64,000 nucleotides of DNA, from the NCBI RefSeq assembly GCF_004335085.1, contig NZ_RQRS01000006.1, positions 128,027 to 192,026 of the forward strand. Direction: 5' to 3'. The notes below the pieces were generated by a model. That model did no database searches. It saw only the letters and a list, made by a program, of their open reading frames with translations, and was not told the origin of the DNA. This DNA is from Pedobacter nototheniae (GTDB lineage Bacteria > Bacteroidota > Bacteroidia > Sphingobacteriales > Sphingobacteriaceae). The first letter of the stretch is position 1, and the number at the start of each line of letters is the position of its first letter. Shown one piece after another: positions 26,905-35,031 of this stretch. Position numbers and translations under genes: made by a program.

Positions 26905-27073
26905 GCCCGGCTTTACACTGTATCCCGATAGAAAAAATCGGGATGCCGTTTCAATCCTGTTTAGACACAATGTTTGTGCGCTTGATTTGACAAATTTCCT
27001 CGCTGCATTTGTTAAATAAACCAGACCGATAGCGGTATTCCGATTTTTTTATCGGGATTTAGCAAAGGGCGGG
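26905..27073. repeat. Pair of REP-like units in inverted orientation
   Basis: Unit 1 (26905-26948) contains ATCCCGAT...ATCGGGAT. Unit 2 (27032-27073) is the same kind of unit reversed, with CCGATttttttATCGG. Flanking text is also related in inverted order (agcccggcttt against aaagggcggga). The ~83 bp between them hold no gene. Resembles palindromic intergenic repeats of Sphingobacteriaceae. Confidence 0.6.
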
Positions 27074-27151
27074 ACTGTGTGAGCCAAAAGCTACTGACAA
27101 TAGTTTCCAAAAAAAAATAATGGTTTCCAAACCTATTTAGATTAGAAAAAC

Positions 27152-27289
27152 TTTTCCCTCGCTGCCGCAAGCGCCTCGCTTGTGGTTGTATACTAAAGTC
27201 TGGGTACTTGTAATTACGGTTCATTAATAAAATATATTGTAGCATTTTACTATCTGACTAACACAAGCGAAACGCTTGCGGTAGCGGCG
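27152..27289. mobile_element. MITE-like element, copy 2 with ~30-bp terminal inverted repeats
   Basis: The left end CGCTGCCGCAAGCGCCTCGC and the right end, read in reverse complement CGCTACCGCAAGCGTTTCGC, match over about 30 bp. Each terminus can also fold on itself. The ~138-bp body has no frame. TTAGAAAAACTTTT stands before this copy and just after copy 1, which might be a target-site trace. Non-autonomous; no transposase in the window. Confidence 0.6.
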
Positions 27290-27290
27290 T

Positions 27291-27494
27291 GAATCCAGTT
27301 GTCGGGAAGGTTTTGTAGGTGTACAAAGGTCGAATCCGGTCGTCAGGAAGGTTTTGTAGGTGTACAAAGGTCGAATCCGGTCGTCGGGAAGGTTTTGTAG
27401 GTGTACAAAGGTCGAATCCGGTCGTCGGGAAGGTTTTGTGGGTGTACAAAGGTCGAATCCAGTCGTCGGGAAGGTTTTGTAGAGGTACAATGAG
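27291..27494. repeat. 41-bp tandem repeat, five copies (minisatellite)
   Basis: Units start at 27291, 27332, 27373, 27414 and 27455, exactly 41 bp apart, with one to three differences each. Each unit contains TTTGTA-ggtg-TACAAA, a perfect small hairpin. A length of 41 is not a multiple of 3, so reading frames through it are artefacts. The array directly abuts the MITE-like copy 2. No spacers, so it is not CRISPR. Confidence 0.9.
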
Positions 27495-27636
27495 GAAAAC
27501 TATTAGCCGCTGTTATGGGTAGCTTATAGAAACACACAGTTACATTAGCGACAGAATCACTGAATTCACAGAAAAAGATTGATCTCATTTGCAAGGACGA
27601 ATTATGAGAGTCCAATCCTATCACTGTCTCAAGCGC

Positions 27637-27693
27637 AATGCAATTAAGTTAAGGTTATTTTAAGACGACTTTTTCTCTTAACTTAATAGCATT
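27637..27693. repeat. 17-bp inverted repeat downstream of the kinase gene
   Basis: AATGCAATTAAGTTAAG (27637-27653) and CTTAACTTAATAGCATT (27677-27693) pair with one mismatch around a 23-nt loop. No T-run follows on the minus strand. It may act as a weak terminator for the kinase transcript or be a repeat remnant. Between 27495 and 27730 nothing else is seen. Confidence 0.6.
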
Positions 27694-27730
27694 GGTAATA
27701 ACACCGACCGTGGGTAACAATGGCAGATTG

Positions 27731-29098
27731 CTAAAGATGGGGGATACTTACCATAAAAATAGAACCTTGGTTTACAACAGAATTGAGTTGTATATCTCCC
27801 TGGTGCATAGAAATTATTTTTTGAGTTAGAGATAAACCAATACCATTTCCGGCACTAAAATCCTTGTTTTTACCTCTGTAAAAAGCCGTAAAAATATTTT
27901 GTAAATCTTCTGGTGGAATACCAATGCCTGTATCCTTAAAGCTCAAGTTAATTTGAGTGGCATTAAAATCAATCCCTACCGTACATTGGTGGCTGGAAGA
28001 AAACTTGCATGCGTTTTCCATTAGATTAATAAAAGCTACCTTCAATAAATATTCATTTCCCTTACTCGAAATATCGTTGTCATTATCAATTTCACGGGCA
28101 AACTGTATATCAACTTTATAATCTTCGTTAATTTTAAGTACAGCTTCTCTAGCATCCATTAAAAGTTCATCAATGCGAAGGGTTTTCATGCCAACGGTGC
28201 CTTGGTCATAACTGGCTTTTGCTAAATCCAACAAACCGTTAGAGAGTCGTACCAACCGCTGCGCATCGCTAAGAGAAAGTTTAATGATTTCTTTGTACTC
28301 ATTTACGCTACGTTCGCGAATTAATGCAAGTTGCAACTCGCCCACAATAGTGGCTAATGGTGTTCTAAGTTCGTGAGAAATATTGCTTACAAAACTCTTT
28401 TGACTATCGAAAGATTGTTCAAGGCGATCGAGCATGTGGTTAAAAGTATGTGTAAGCTCACCAATTTCATCTTTTTGGTTTTTCACCTGAATCCTTTTAT
28501 ACAAGTTTGTTGCGGTAATTTCTGCTACTTTATTTACAATTTCTTTTACAGGCTTTAGTGCCCTGCCAACAAAGAAATAACCTGCGGCAATGGTTAAACT
28601 AATGATAATAATGAAGGAAATTATGAGTGTATATTCAAGTTCTTTTAAGCGGTTTAAGCCATATTGATCATTGGCTGCTGCTGTAATTACATAAGTTTTT
28701 TGATGGTGCTGATAAAGCAAACCTACCACTTGTAAAGATCCCTGATCAAAAGTAATTTCCTTTTTCATCACAATTTGATCGATCATTTTTTGCGTTTCCT
28801 TAACCTTATCTACCTGTACGGCATCATGGTAAAGCAAATTAAATGAAGTATCATAAATGGCTACTTCTTCTTCAAAAAGTGAGTTTGGCGAACTTTTGTA
28901 AATTAGCTGTAATACTTGTGGTGGTACTTTTGCATCAAAAAGTAGGTTAGCTTTTGTAATGGCCTCTCTTTTTAAGTGCTTATAATATTGATCTTTTCTT
29001 GTTTTTGCAGAGTAAACATAAATAAATACCGCAAAGGCGAGGAGTAATGAAGCAAAAAGCGTAAGAAATAACAACAGAAGTTTTACTCTTATTTTCAT
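27731..29098 (-). CDS. Sensor histidine kinase, CusS/heavy-metal-sensor-like
   Basis: 455 residues. Two membrane spans (~7-28 and ~155-175) enclose a ~125-residue periplasmic sensor. HAMP follows (VGRALKPVKEIVNKVAEI), then HisKA with SHELRTPL (phospho-acceptor His242), and HATPase with N-box NLMENACKFS, KDTGIGIPPED and GNGIGLSL. The sensor has no Cys/His/Met metal cluster that I can see, so the metal-sensing idea rests on location only. It is 8 nt after the response-regulator gene and lies across the repeat island from the Mg/heavy-metal operon. Confidence 0.93.
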   Translation of the reverse strand: MKIRVKLLLLFLTLFASLLLAFAVFIYVYSAKTRKDQYYKHLKREAITKANLLFDAKVPPQVLQLIYKSSPNSLFEEEVAIYDTSFNLLYHDAVQVDKVKETQKMIDQIVMKKEITFDQGSLQVVGLLYQHHQKTYVITAAANDQYGLNRLKELEYTLIISFIIIISLTIAAGYFFVGRALKPVKEIVNKVAEITATNLYKRIQVKNQKDEIGELTHTFNHMLDRLEQSFDSQKSFVSNISHELRTPLATIVGELQLALIRERSVNEYKEIIKLSLSDAQRLVRLSNGLLDLAKASYDQGTVGMKTLRIDELLMDAREAVLKINEDYKVDIQFAREIDNDNDISSKGNEYLLKVAFINLMENACKFSSSHQCTVGIDFNATQINLSFKDTGIGIPPEDLQNIFTAFYRGKNKDFSAGNGIGLSLTQKIISMHQGDIQLNSVVNQGSIFMVSIPHL

Positions 29099-29106
29099 AA
29101 TTAAGT

Positions 29107-29790
29107 TTACCCTTCTTTAAATATAAAGCCCATACCTGGTTTGGTGTGAATTAGCTTAATATCATGGTTTTTATCTATTTTTTTTCTGAGGTAATTGATA
29201 TAAACATCGATAAAGTTGGTTCCTGAATCGAACGTATCCCATACCTTTTCACTGATTTCGGTTCTTGATAAAACCCTTTCAGAATTTCCCATCATATATT
29301 CCAATAATCGAAATTCTTTCGGCGTTAAGTTAATGGCCTCATTATTTCTTTTTACCAGCTTAGTTTCCAAATTCATTTCAAGATCGGCAAAACGTAAAAT
29401 AAAACCCTGACTAATAGTACTATTCAATGTTTGGTTTCTTTTAATTAAGGCTCTTATGCGGGCATGCAATTCTCTAAAATCAAAAGGTTTTACTAAATAG
29501 TCATCTGCACCAGCATCAAAACCCTCAATTTTATCATCAGTTGTACCTAAAGCGGTAAGCATTATAATAGGGATATTTGGAAAGCTAAGGCGAATTTCCT
29601 TACACAAATCTATACCATTAATTTTTGGTAGAATTAAATCGATTAATATCAGATCAAATGATTTTGATAATGCCAGTTTTTTACCCATCTCACCATCGTA
29701 AGCTAGGGTAACCTGAAAACCAAGTTCGTTAAGTCCCTTTTGTATCAGCTCGGCTACTCTTTGTTCATCTTCTATTACCAATATGTGCAT
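29107..29790 (-). CDS. OmpR-family response regulator
   Basis: 227 residues. Receiver: acidic pair in VIEDEQRV, phospho-acceptor Asp51 (LILIDLILP), LTAL and KPFDFREL. C-terminal winged helix: NLTPKEFRLLEYMMGNSERVLSRTEISEKVWD and VDVYINYLRKKID-like FIDVYINYLRKKIDKN. It is the partner of the downstream kinase (8-nt gap). Close to CusR-type regulators by length and order; target promoters cannot be named from the sequence. Confidence 0.95.
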   Translation of the reverse strand: MHILVIEDEQRVAELIQKGLNELGFQVTLAYDGEMGKKLALSKSFDLILIDLILPKINGIDLCKEIRLSFPNIPIIMLTALGTTDDKIEGFDAGADDYLVKPFDFRELHARIRALIKRNQTLNSTISQGFILRFADLEMNLETKLVKRNNEAINLTPKEFRLLEYMMGNSERVLSRTEISEKVWDTFDSGTNFIDVYINYLRKKIDKNHDIKLIHTKPGMGFIFKEG

Positions 29791-29826
29791 ATGGATATAT
29801 TTAGAAGTGCAAATCTCAGGATTATT

Positions 29827-30318
29827 TTACGTATTTACTTCCCTTTTGCGGATAAAAGTCATCAAGAAGAAAAATGAAAGCCACAGTAAAATTGCTGAAA
29901 TGGCCATTATTACAAAATATTTTAAATCAGCATCTCCATAGCAACCATATTTATAGAAAAAATCAAAAGCATTTTCTTTAATTATAAAATCTTTTATCGT
30001 GTTGATATAAAAAGTTCGAATAGTAATTACAGAAAAAATAAGCGGTAAAGGGATCAAGATCAGGATGCTGATTATTAGCTTTACTGAAGTTTTTTTAGTG
30101 CTTTTGAATAATCGGAAAATCCAAAAACCAAATAATGCAAAATAAAGAGGCAAAATAATAATGGCTAAACTGTAATCATGCCCTGGCGTACCTTCGCAAA
30201 TGCCAATTTCTTGATCTGCAAATGGCATTACAAATAACACATATATGTACCAGCATATAGAAAATATTAATGTTTGTAATCCAATATTTTTGGTGGTACC
30301 GTTGTAATCTTTGATCAT
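29827..30318 (-). CDS. Membrane protein of unknown function (163 aa)
   Basis: Four predicted membrane spans: LIFSICWYIYVLFVMPF, LAIIILPLYFALFGFWIF, LIISILILIPLPLIFSV and YFVIMAISAILLWLSFFFLMTFI. The loops hold two or three cysteines (GICEGTPG, GCYGD). No family recognised. It is 12 nt after the 354-aa secreted protein and 36 nt before the response regulator, so all four may be one transcript. Confidence 0.7.
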   Translation of the reverse strand: MIKDYNGTTKNIGLQTLIFSICWYIYVLFVMPFADQEIGICEGTPGHDYSLAIIILPLYFALFGFWIFRLFKSTKKTSVKLIISILILIPLPLIFSVITIRTFYINTIKDFIIKENAFDFFYKYGCYGDADLKYFVIMAISAILLWLSFFFLMTFIRKREVNT

Positions 30319-30330
30319 TTATGGTTATAA

Positions 30331-31395
30331 TTACTTTTTGCTTGGCGGTACTTTTACTGGCATGGGCTTTTCTTCTTCTTCATTTTTTTTGAACCCATTA
30401 TAATGATAAGATTTTTCTGAACCTTCGCCACAAACACTAAAGAAAATACTTTTTGGGATTAAATTATTTTTAAGGAGCTCCGTATTCTCCAATATTTTGG
30501 GCTGCAATTTTACGTATTTACGTAAATATCTATCGTCATTATATTGGTTTTGCTGGTAATATGAATCGTTATCCCGATTAGGCACGTTTACATATTCATT
30601 TAATGCAACATCAAATTTATAGTTCAAGCTATCCGGTTCAGGAAAGATATTATAGTGTTTATTCGCAAAAATTGCATTTTGGTTTACATCTTTTGATTGA
30701 TAGTATTGATTTTTCCACTCCATCATTTCCTGCATTTGGGCATTATCATCCCGACCTGCATTTTTCAAATAACCTGTATCTCCACCATAATTAGAGAGCT
30801 TTAAAATTTCGCCCTTTGGGTTGGTAACGATCATTCCAATAAAATCTTCATTCTCGCGTTTGGGTGCATTATAAACTAAAATAAAATCATTGTAGTCGCT
30901 TTCAAAATTAAAATGCCATACATTTTTTGTTTTACCATTATACCACGGCAATTTTTCCATTATAGCAAAAAGTGTAATACCCAATGCTTTTTTTGTACGC
31001 TCATAAACAAATGGCGAATTAAAGCAATTCGCGCCATCGTTAAAAACCTTCTGTGCTTTTTCATGATCAAACTGTATAAAAGTTCCACCATCTCTTTCAA
31101 AACCTTTAAAGTTTATTCTTACTCCGTTGCTAAGGCTTTTATTATTATTGGCAAAGACATTAAATAACTCAAACTTATCTGGATAAAATAATAGTTTATC
31201 TTTTTCTATTTTATAACTTCCAAATACCGCTGTGGCGTAACCAAACAGCAAAAATTTACCGTCATCAAAAAGGCAAACACCAGAGTTGCCACCATATTTA
31301 CCCGCATATTTTTTATACATATCTTGATTAATGTTTTGAGCTACTGCTATCTTGGTGAAAATTAATAGCATTAAAAAGATTACAAATTGTTTCAT
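30331..31395 (-). CDS. Secreted protein of unknown function (354 aa)
   Basis: The ATG at 31395 gives MKQFVIFLMLLIFTKIAVAQ, a clean signal peptide; three extra residues from a TTG at 31404 are rejected. The mature part starts with a YAGKYGGNSGVCLFDDGKFLLFGYATAVFG segment reminiscent of beta-sheet lipocalin-like starts, but I do not recognise the family. The C-terminus is Lys/Glu/Pro-rich. It appears to lead a minus-strand operon with the membrane protein and two-component genes, so an envelope-stress role is possible (inference). Confidence 0.7.
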   Translation of the reverse strand: MKQFVIFLMLLIFTKIAVAQNINQDMYKKYAGKYGGNSGVCLFDDGKFLLFGYATAVFGSYKIEKDKLLFYPDKFELFNVFANNNKSLSNGVRINFKGFERDGGTFIQFDHEKAQKVFNDGANCFNSPFVYERTKKALGITLFAIMEKLPWYNGKTKNVWHFNFESDYNDFILVYNAPKRENEDFIGMIVTNPKGEILKLSNYGGDTGYLKNAGRDDNAQMQEMMEWKNQYYQSKDVNQNAIFANKHYNIFPEPDSLNYKFDVALNEYVNVPNRDNDSYYQQNQYNDDRYLRKYVKLQPKILENTELLKNNLIPKSIFFSVCGEGSEKSYHYNGFKKNEEEEKPMPVKVPPSKK

Positions 31396-31948
31396 TGGGC
31401 GCAAATTATAGATGACAAATAAAACTTCTTTTAACCTTTAATGCTAACAAGTTTTTTGCCAAATAGTATTGTTGTTTTTTTTAATTGCCTTAATAGGTAT
31501 TAAGGTAAAGCTAGTAAAGATTTTTTTTATCTCAGCAATGGGATTTATTCATGTTTGGATTCAAGCATTTTTAATATGCAGTATTATCGTTACAATGATG
31601 AATGTATTTAAAATCTTCTTTGCATATTTGTGCTAATTTTTAAGATAGGATTAAATCTATTAGGCGCTCTTCATTCCCAAGCTTAAAGGCATCATCTGAT
31701 TTTCTTAAAATAAGCCCTTATAATATTAATGATTTCAAGTTTTTACTGATTGTGAAGTAAGTAAGGCTGTTATTGTAATTTTTTTATTTATATCAAAAAA
31801 CATACTAATGAAAAAGCTACACACTATTTTAGGTAGGGTTATTTAGCACAATTAAACTACACTAAGAAAGAAACTTATCTCAAAACGTACATAATTAAAA
31901 TTACCTAGCAGATTAATTAACATTACTTCAATAGTTATCTAAATCACA
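31396..31948. other. 553-bp gene-free divergent spacer with an 18-bp palindrome
   Basis: It separates the minus-strand signalling genes from the plus-strand fibre gene array. At 31488-31505, CCTTAATA and TATTAAGG flank GG, forming a near-perfect palindrome that may be an operator. Otherwise AT-rich with no open frame of note. No consensus TTTG-N20-TAnnTTTG promoter was found. Confidence 0.5.
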
Positions 31949-33196
31949 ATGAAAAAAATCATACTCAGTTTCGCCTTAATTAGCATAGCATTTTATTCCT
32001 TTGGTCAAGACCCAAACATACTGTTAGGCTTAAACTCACCTGCAAATGGCGTAAAAATAAAAGCCAATTTTCCTGCTTATAATGGCGGTTGGTCAAGAGG
32101 CTTCACTATTTCAAATGAAAATTCCGATCCGTACTTTGGGTTTGGTGCATTAGGCTTTACCACAAATGGAGCTAGCTCATTTGATAGAGGTTGGATTGGA
32201 AAGAGCTTTGATCAAGCCTATATGAACTTTTTGCCAAATGGTAATGTAGGGATAGGAACAGAAAGTCCAGAAAATCATGAGGGTTGGGGTAAGGTTTTTG
32301 AGGTTCACGGCAATGGAAATGCAAAAAGTCTTGTTTCTTCAAACCAGGTAATTAGTGGCCTTTGGTCGCATGATTACGGCTTTTATGGTGCTCCAGGAGG
32401 GGGGATTGTAGGTACATATAGCAATCATCCTTTTTCGATTATAACTAATAGTTCTTCTAAAGTCACGGTTATGCCAAATGGCAATGTAGGGATAGGATCA
32501 CTCAATCCTTCTCATAAACTTACTGTAGATGGCGATATAAAATTAAATGGTCAGAGTAAGGGTTTTCTTGTTGAGTATGCTGCGTTATCTGAAACGGCCG
32601 GTGGTGCTTCAACAATACTTGGAAATAATATAATGGCTGGTGTTGGAAATAATAGTATTAAGAGATTCTATAGTCCAAATGATCCTGGAGCTTACATGTC
32701 TTTAAATTACCAGTATGGCATCACGTTTCATACTGGCATTACGAGTGCCTTAAATACTGAAGTATCATCTTCAGATAATGAGGTAATGCGGATTACTCAT
32801 TCTGGTAATGTCGGTATCGGTACCACCTCTCCTAAAGAAAGGCTTGCAGTAAACGGTAATATTTCTGTAAATGGAAAAATAGGTGCTAAAGAAGTTAAAG
32901 TAGAAGCAAAAGATTGGCCTGATTATGTTTTTGCTAAAGATTATGTTTTACCCACTCTTGCCGAAACTGAAAAACACATCAAGGAAAAAGGGCATTTGCA
33001 AGGAATTCCCTCTGCAACAGAAGTAAAAGAAAATGGTGTTGAATTGGGTGAAATGAATAAAAAACTTTTGCAAAAAATAGAAGAGCTAACGCTTTACATT
33101 ATTGAACAGGATAAAAAGCTAACAGAGTTAGGGCAAAGTTTTCAGCAACAAATACGCACTCAGCAAAAACAGATAGAATTATTAAAAAAGCAATAA
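31949..33196 (+). CDS. Tail-fibre-like secreted protein, array member 1
   Basis: 415 residues; signal peptide MKKIILSFALISIAFYSFGQ. The body has beta-rich fibre sequence with repeated NGNVGIGTxSP motifs (three copies), as in phage tail-fibre-like proteins. The C-terminal ~110 residues are the array-wide domain: KEVKVEAKDWPDYVFAKDYVLPTL, EKHIKEKGHL, ending in a coiled coil with many Gln. Probably a trimeric surface or secreted fibre (inference). Its last domain is nearly identical in DNA to members 2-4. It has no T9SS sorting domain that I recognise. Confidence 0.8.
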   Translation: MKKIILSFALISIAFYSFGQDPNILLGLNSPANGVKIKANFPAYNGGWSRGFTISNENSDPYFGFGALGFTTNGASSFDRGWIGKSFDQAYMNFLPNGNVGIGTESPENHEGWGKVFEVHGNGNAKSLVSSNQVISGLWSHDYGFYGAPGGGIVGTYSNHPFSIITNSSSKVTVMPNGNVGIGSLNPSHKLTVDGDIKLNGQSKGFLVEYAALSETAGGASTILGNNIMAGVGNNSIKRFYSPNDPGAYMSLNYQYGITFHTGITSALNTEVSSSDNEVMRITHSGNVGIGTTSPKERLAVNGNISVNGKIGAKEVKVEAKDWPDYVFAKDYVLPTLAETEKHIKEKGHLQGIPSATEVKENGVELGEMNKKLLQKIEELTLYIIEQDKKLTELGQSFQQQIRTQQKQIELLKKQ

Positions 33197-33200
33197 TAAT

Positions 33201-34100
33201 ATGCTAATGAAAAATACTGCGTTAATAATAATTTTCTCCATCCTTGTACTAACAACGAGAGGACAAACACTTCAAACAGTGACAAATAATGGGAGCACCA
33301 CCTCTAATCCAATCTCGATTAGTACCGGAGCTGAGGGGTTAGCGCTCGTTGGAAACTCATATTTATCTTTTAAAGATATTGATGGTTCTGGCAGGAATGG
33401 ATACATAAAGCACGATGGAAATGACTTAATGATAAGTGCTGATCTAGGAACGATCAGGCTTTATGGAAGAGTTGGCATTGGAGCTATGCGTGCATATGAT
33501 CCATCTACGCTTCATATTAAAGCTTTGACTTCTTCCCCATGGGCATTTTTAACTGAGGCAAAAATAAATAGAAGGATTATTGGGATTAACCATACTGGTA
33601 ATGAGGGAGTAATAGCGGTTAGTTATCTTGATGATGCTGGATTTACTCCGCTTCAATTTTGGACATCCAACATTCCAAGAATGACTATTTCGACAGATGG
33701 TAATATTGGTATAGGTACAACTTCCCCAAAAGAAAAGCTCTCCGTTAACGGTAAAATTCGTGCGCAGGAAATTAAGGTTGAAACCAGTAACTGGCCTGAT
33801 TATGTTTTTGCTAAAGATTATGTTTTACCAACTCTTGCCGAAACTGAAAAACACATCAAGGAAAAAGGGCATTTGCAAGGAATTCCCTCTGCAACAGAAG
33901 TAAAAGAAAATGGTGTTGAATTGGGTGAAATGAATAAATTATTGCTTAAAAAAGTAGAAGAGTTAACGCTTCATTTGATTGAAAAAGAGAAAGATATTCT
34001 ACTAGAAAAAACAATTAACGAAGCACAAGAGAATAGAATTTTATTGTTAGAAAAAAACTATAAAAGGCTAGAAAAAATCTTTAAACAAAATTTAAAATAA
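33201..34100 (+). CDS. Tail-fibre-like secreted protein, array member 2
   Basis: 299 residues from ATG 33201; ATG 33207 (MKNTALIIIFSILVLTTRGQ) fits the signal peptide as well. Variable N-terminal two thirds include GNIGIGTTSPKEKLSVNGKI, then the shared C-terminal domain (NWPDYVFAKDYVLPTL to ELTLHLIEKEKD). The coiled-coil tail is longer in Leu/Asn/Lys. It starts 4 nt after member 1, so the array is an operon. DNA 33788-33967 is identical to 34761-34940 of member 3. Confidence 0.8.
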   Translation: MLMKNTALIIIFSILVLTTRGQTLQTVTNNGSTTSNPISISTGAEGLALVGNSYLSFKDIDGSGRNGYIKHDGNDLMISADLGTIRLYGRVGIGAMRAYDPSTLHIKALTSSPWAFLTEAKINRRIIGINHTGNEGVIAVSYLDDAGFTPLQFWTSNIPRMTISTDGNIGIGTTSPKEKLSVNGKIRAQEIKVETSNWPDYVFAKDYVLPTLAETEKHIKEKGHLQGIPSATEVKENGVELGEMNKLLLKKVEELTLHLIEKEKDILLEKTINEAQENRILLLEKNYKRLEKIFKQNLK

Positions 34101-34107
34101 ATTTAAT

Positions 34108-35019
34108 ATGAAATCTTTATTAACATTAGTATTCTTACTTTTTCTTGCAAGTATTGGTTTTTCACAAGTTAACGTTTATCCGACAACAGGTAGCCTAACT
34201 ATTTACGATTATTCTCCTAGTATATTACTTCAACGCAATACTAATATAGGCGGCTTTACACAAGGTATACAAACACGATTAATGAATGGAACTGATAATT
34301 GGTATTTTGGGGCATTTCTTGATCAATGGATAGTAAGCAAGGGTAATCACGATGATATTAAATTGATAGTTTCAAATAGTGGAAATGTAGGATTGGGCAC
34401 AACAACTCCACAAAGCAAATTACATGTATATCAGCCTGTTGCAGATCAGGTTGGATTAATTGTTCAGGGAAATACTATTAATACAGATTTTGCGCCACAT
34501 TATGTTGCAATAACTTTAGACGGTGATTATGGAAATGCAACAGGAAATTATTCTCAAATAAGAAGTTACAGTAATCTATATAGTTCTTGGGGAAGCAGTT
34601 TAGCTTTTTACACTACTACTTCCTCTGGCCCTTCCAATACATTAGTTGAAAGAATGTATATTAATGCATTTGGGAATGTAGGCATAGGTACCAATAGTCC
34701 AAAAGAAAAACTCTCCGTTAATGGTAATATTCGTGCAAAAGAAATAAAGGTAGAAACGAATAACTGGCCTGATTATGTTTTTGCTAAAGATTATGTTTTA
34801 CCAACTCTTGCCGAAACTGAAAAACACATCAAGGAAAAAGGGCATTTGCAAGGAATTCCCTCTGCAACAGAAGTAAAAGAAAATGGTGTTGAATTGGGTG
34901 AAATGAATAAATTATTGCTTAAAAAAGTAGAAGAGTTAACACTTTATTTGATTCAAAAAGATAAAGAAATGGCAGAATTGCTTAACAGAGTGAAATTACT
35001 TGAAGAAAATAGAAAATAA
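34108..35019 (+). CDS. Tail-fibre-like secreted protein, array member 3
   Basis: 303 residues; signal MKSLLTLVFLLFLASIGFSQ. The N-terminal body is unlike members 1, 2 and 4 until the NVGIGTNSPKEKLSVNGNI motif. The C-terminal domain is the array-wide one, ending in a short coiled coil (LIQKDKEMAELLNRVKLLEEN). It starts 7 nt after member 2. It shares 180 identical bp with member 2. Role as a variable-tip fibre is inferred. Confidence 0.8.
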   Translation: MKSLLTLVFLLFLASIGFSQVNVYPTTGSLTIYDYSPSILLQRNTNIGGFTQGIQTRLMNGTDNWYFGAFLDQWIVSKGNHDDIKLIVSNSGNVGLGTTTPQSKLHVYQPVADQVGLIVQGNTINTDFAPHYVAITLDGDYGNATGNYSQIRSYSNLYSSWGSSLAFYTTTSSGPSNTLVERMYINAFGNVGIGTNSPKEKLSVNGNIRAKEIKVETNNWPDYVFAKDYVLPTLAETEKHIKEKGHLQGIPSATEVKENGVELGEMNKLLLKKVEELTLYLIQKDKEMAELLNRVKLLEENRK

Positions 35020-35031
35020 ATTTAAATCGAT

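Noticed and set aside
27291..27494. Possible CRISPR array
   Set aside because: Units are contiguous with no unique spacers and no cas genes nearby.
27224..27624. Open frames on both strands through the 41-bp repeats (CTPTKPSRRPDS-type peptides)
   Set aside because: They are a by-product of the tandem repeat: frames exist in several phases because 41 is not a multiple of 3, with low-complexity translation and no start signals.
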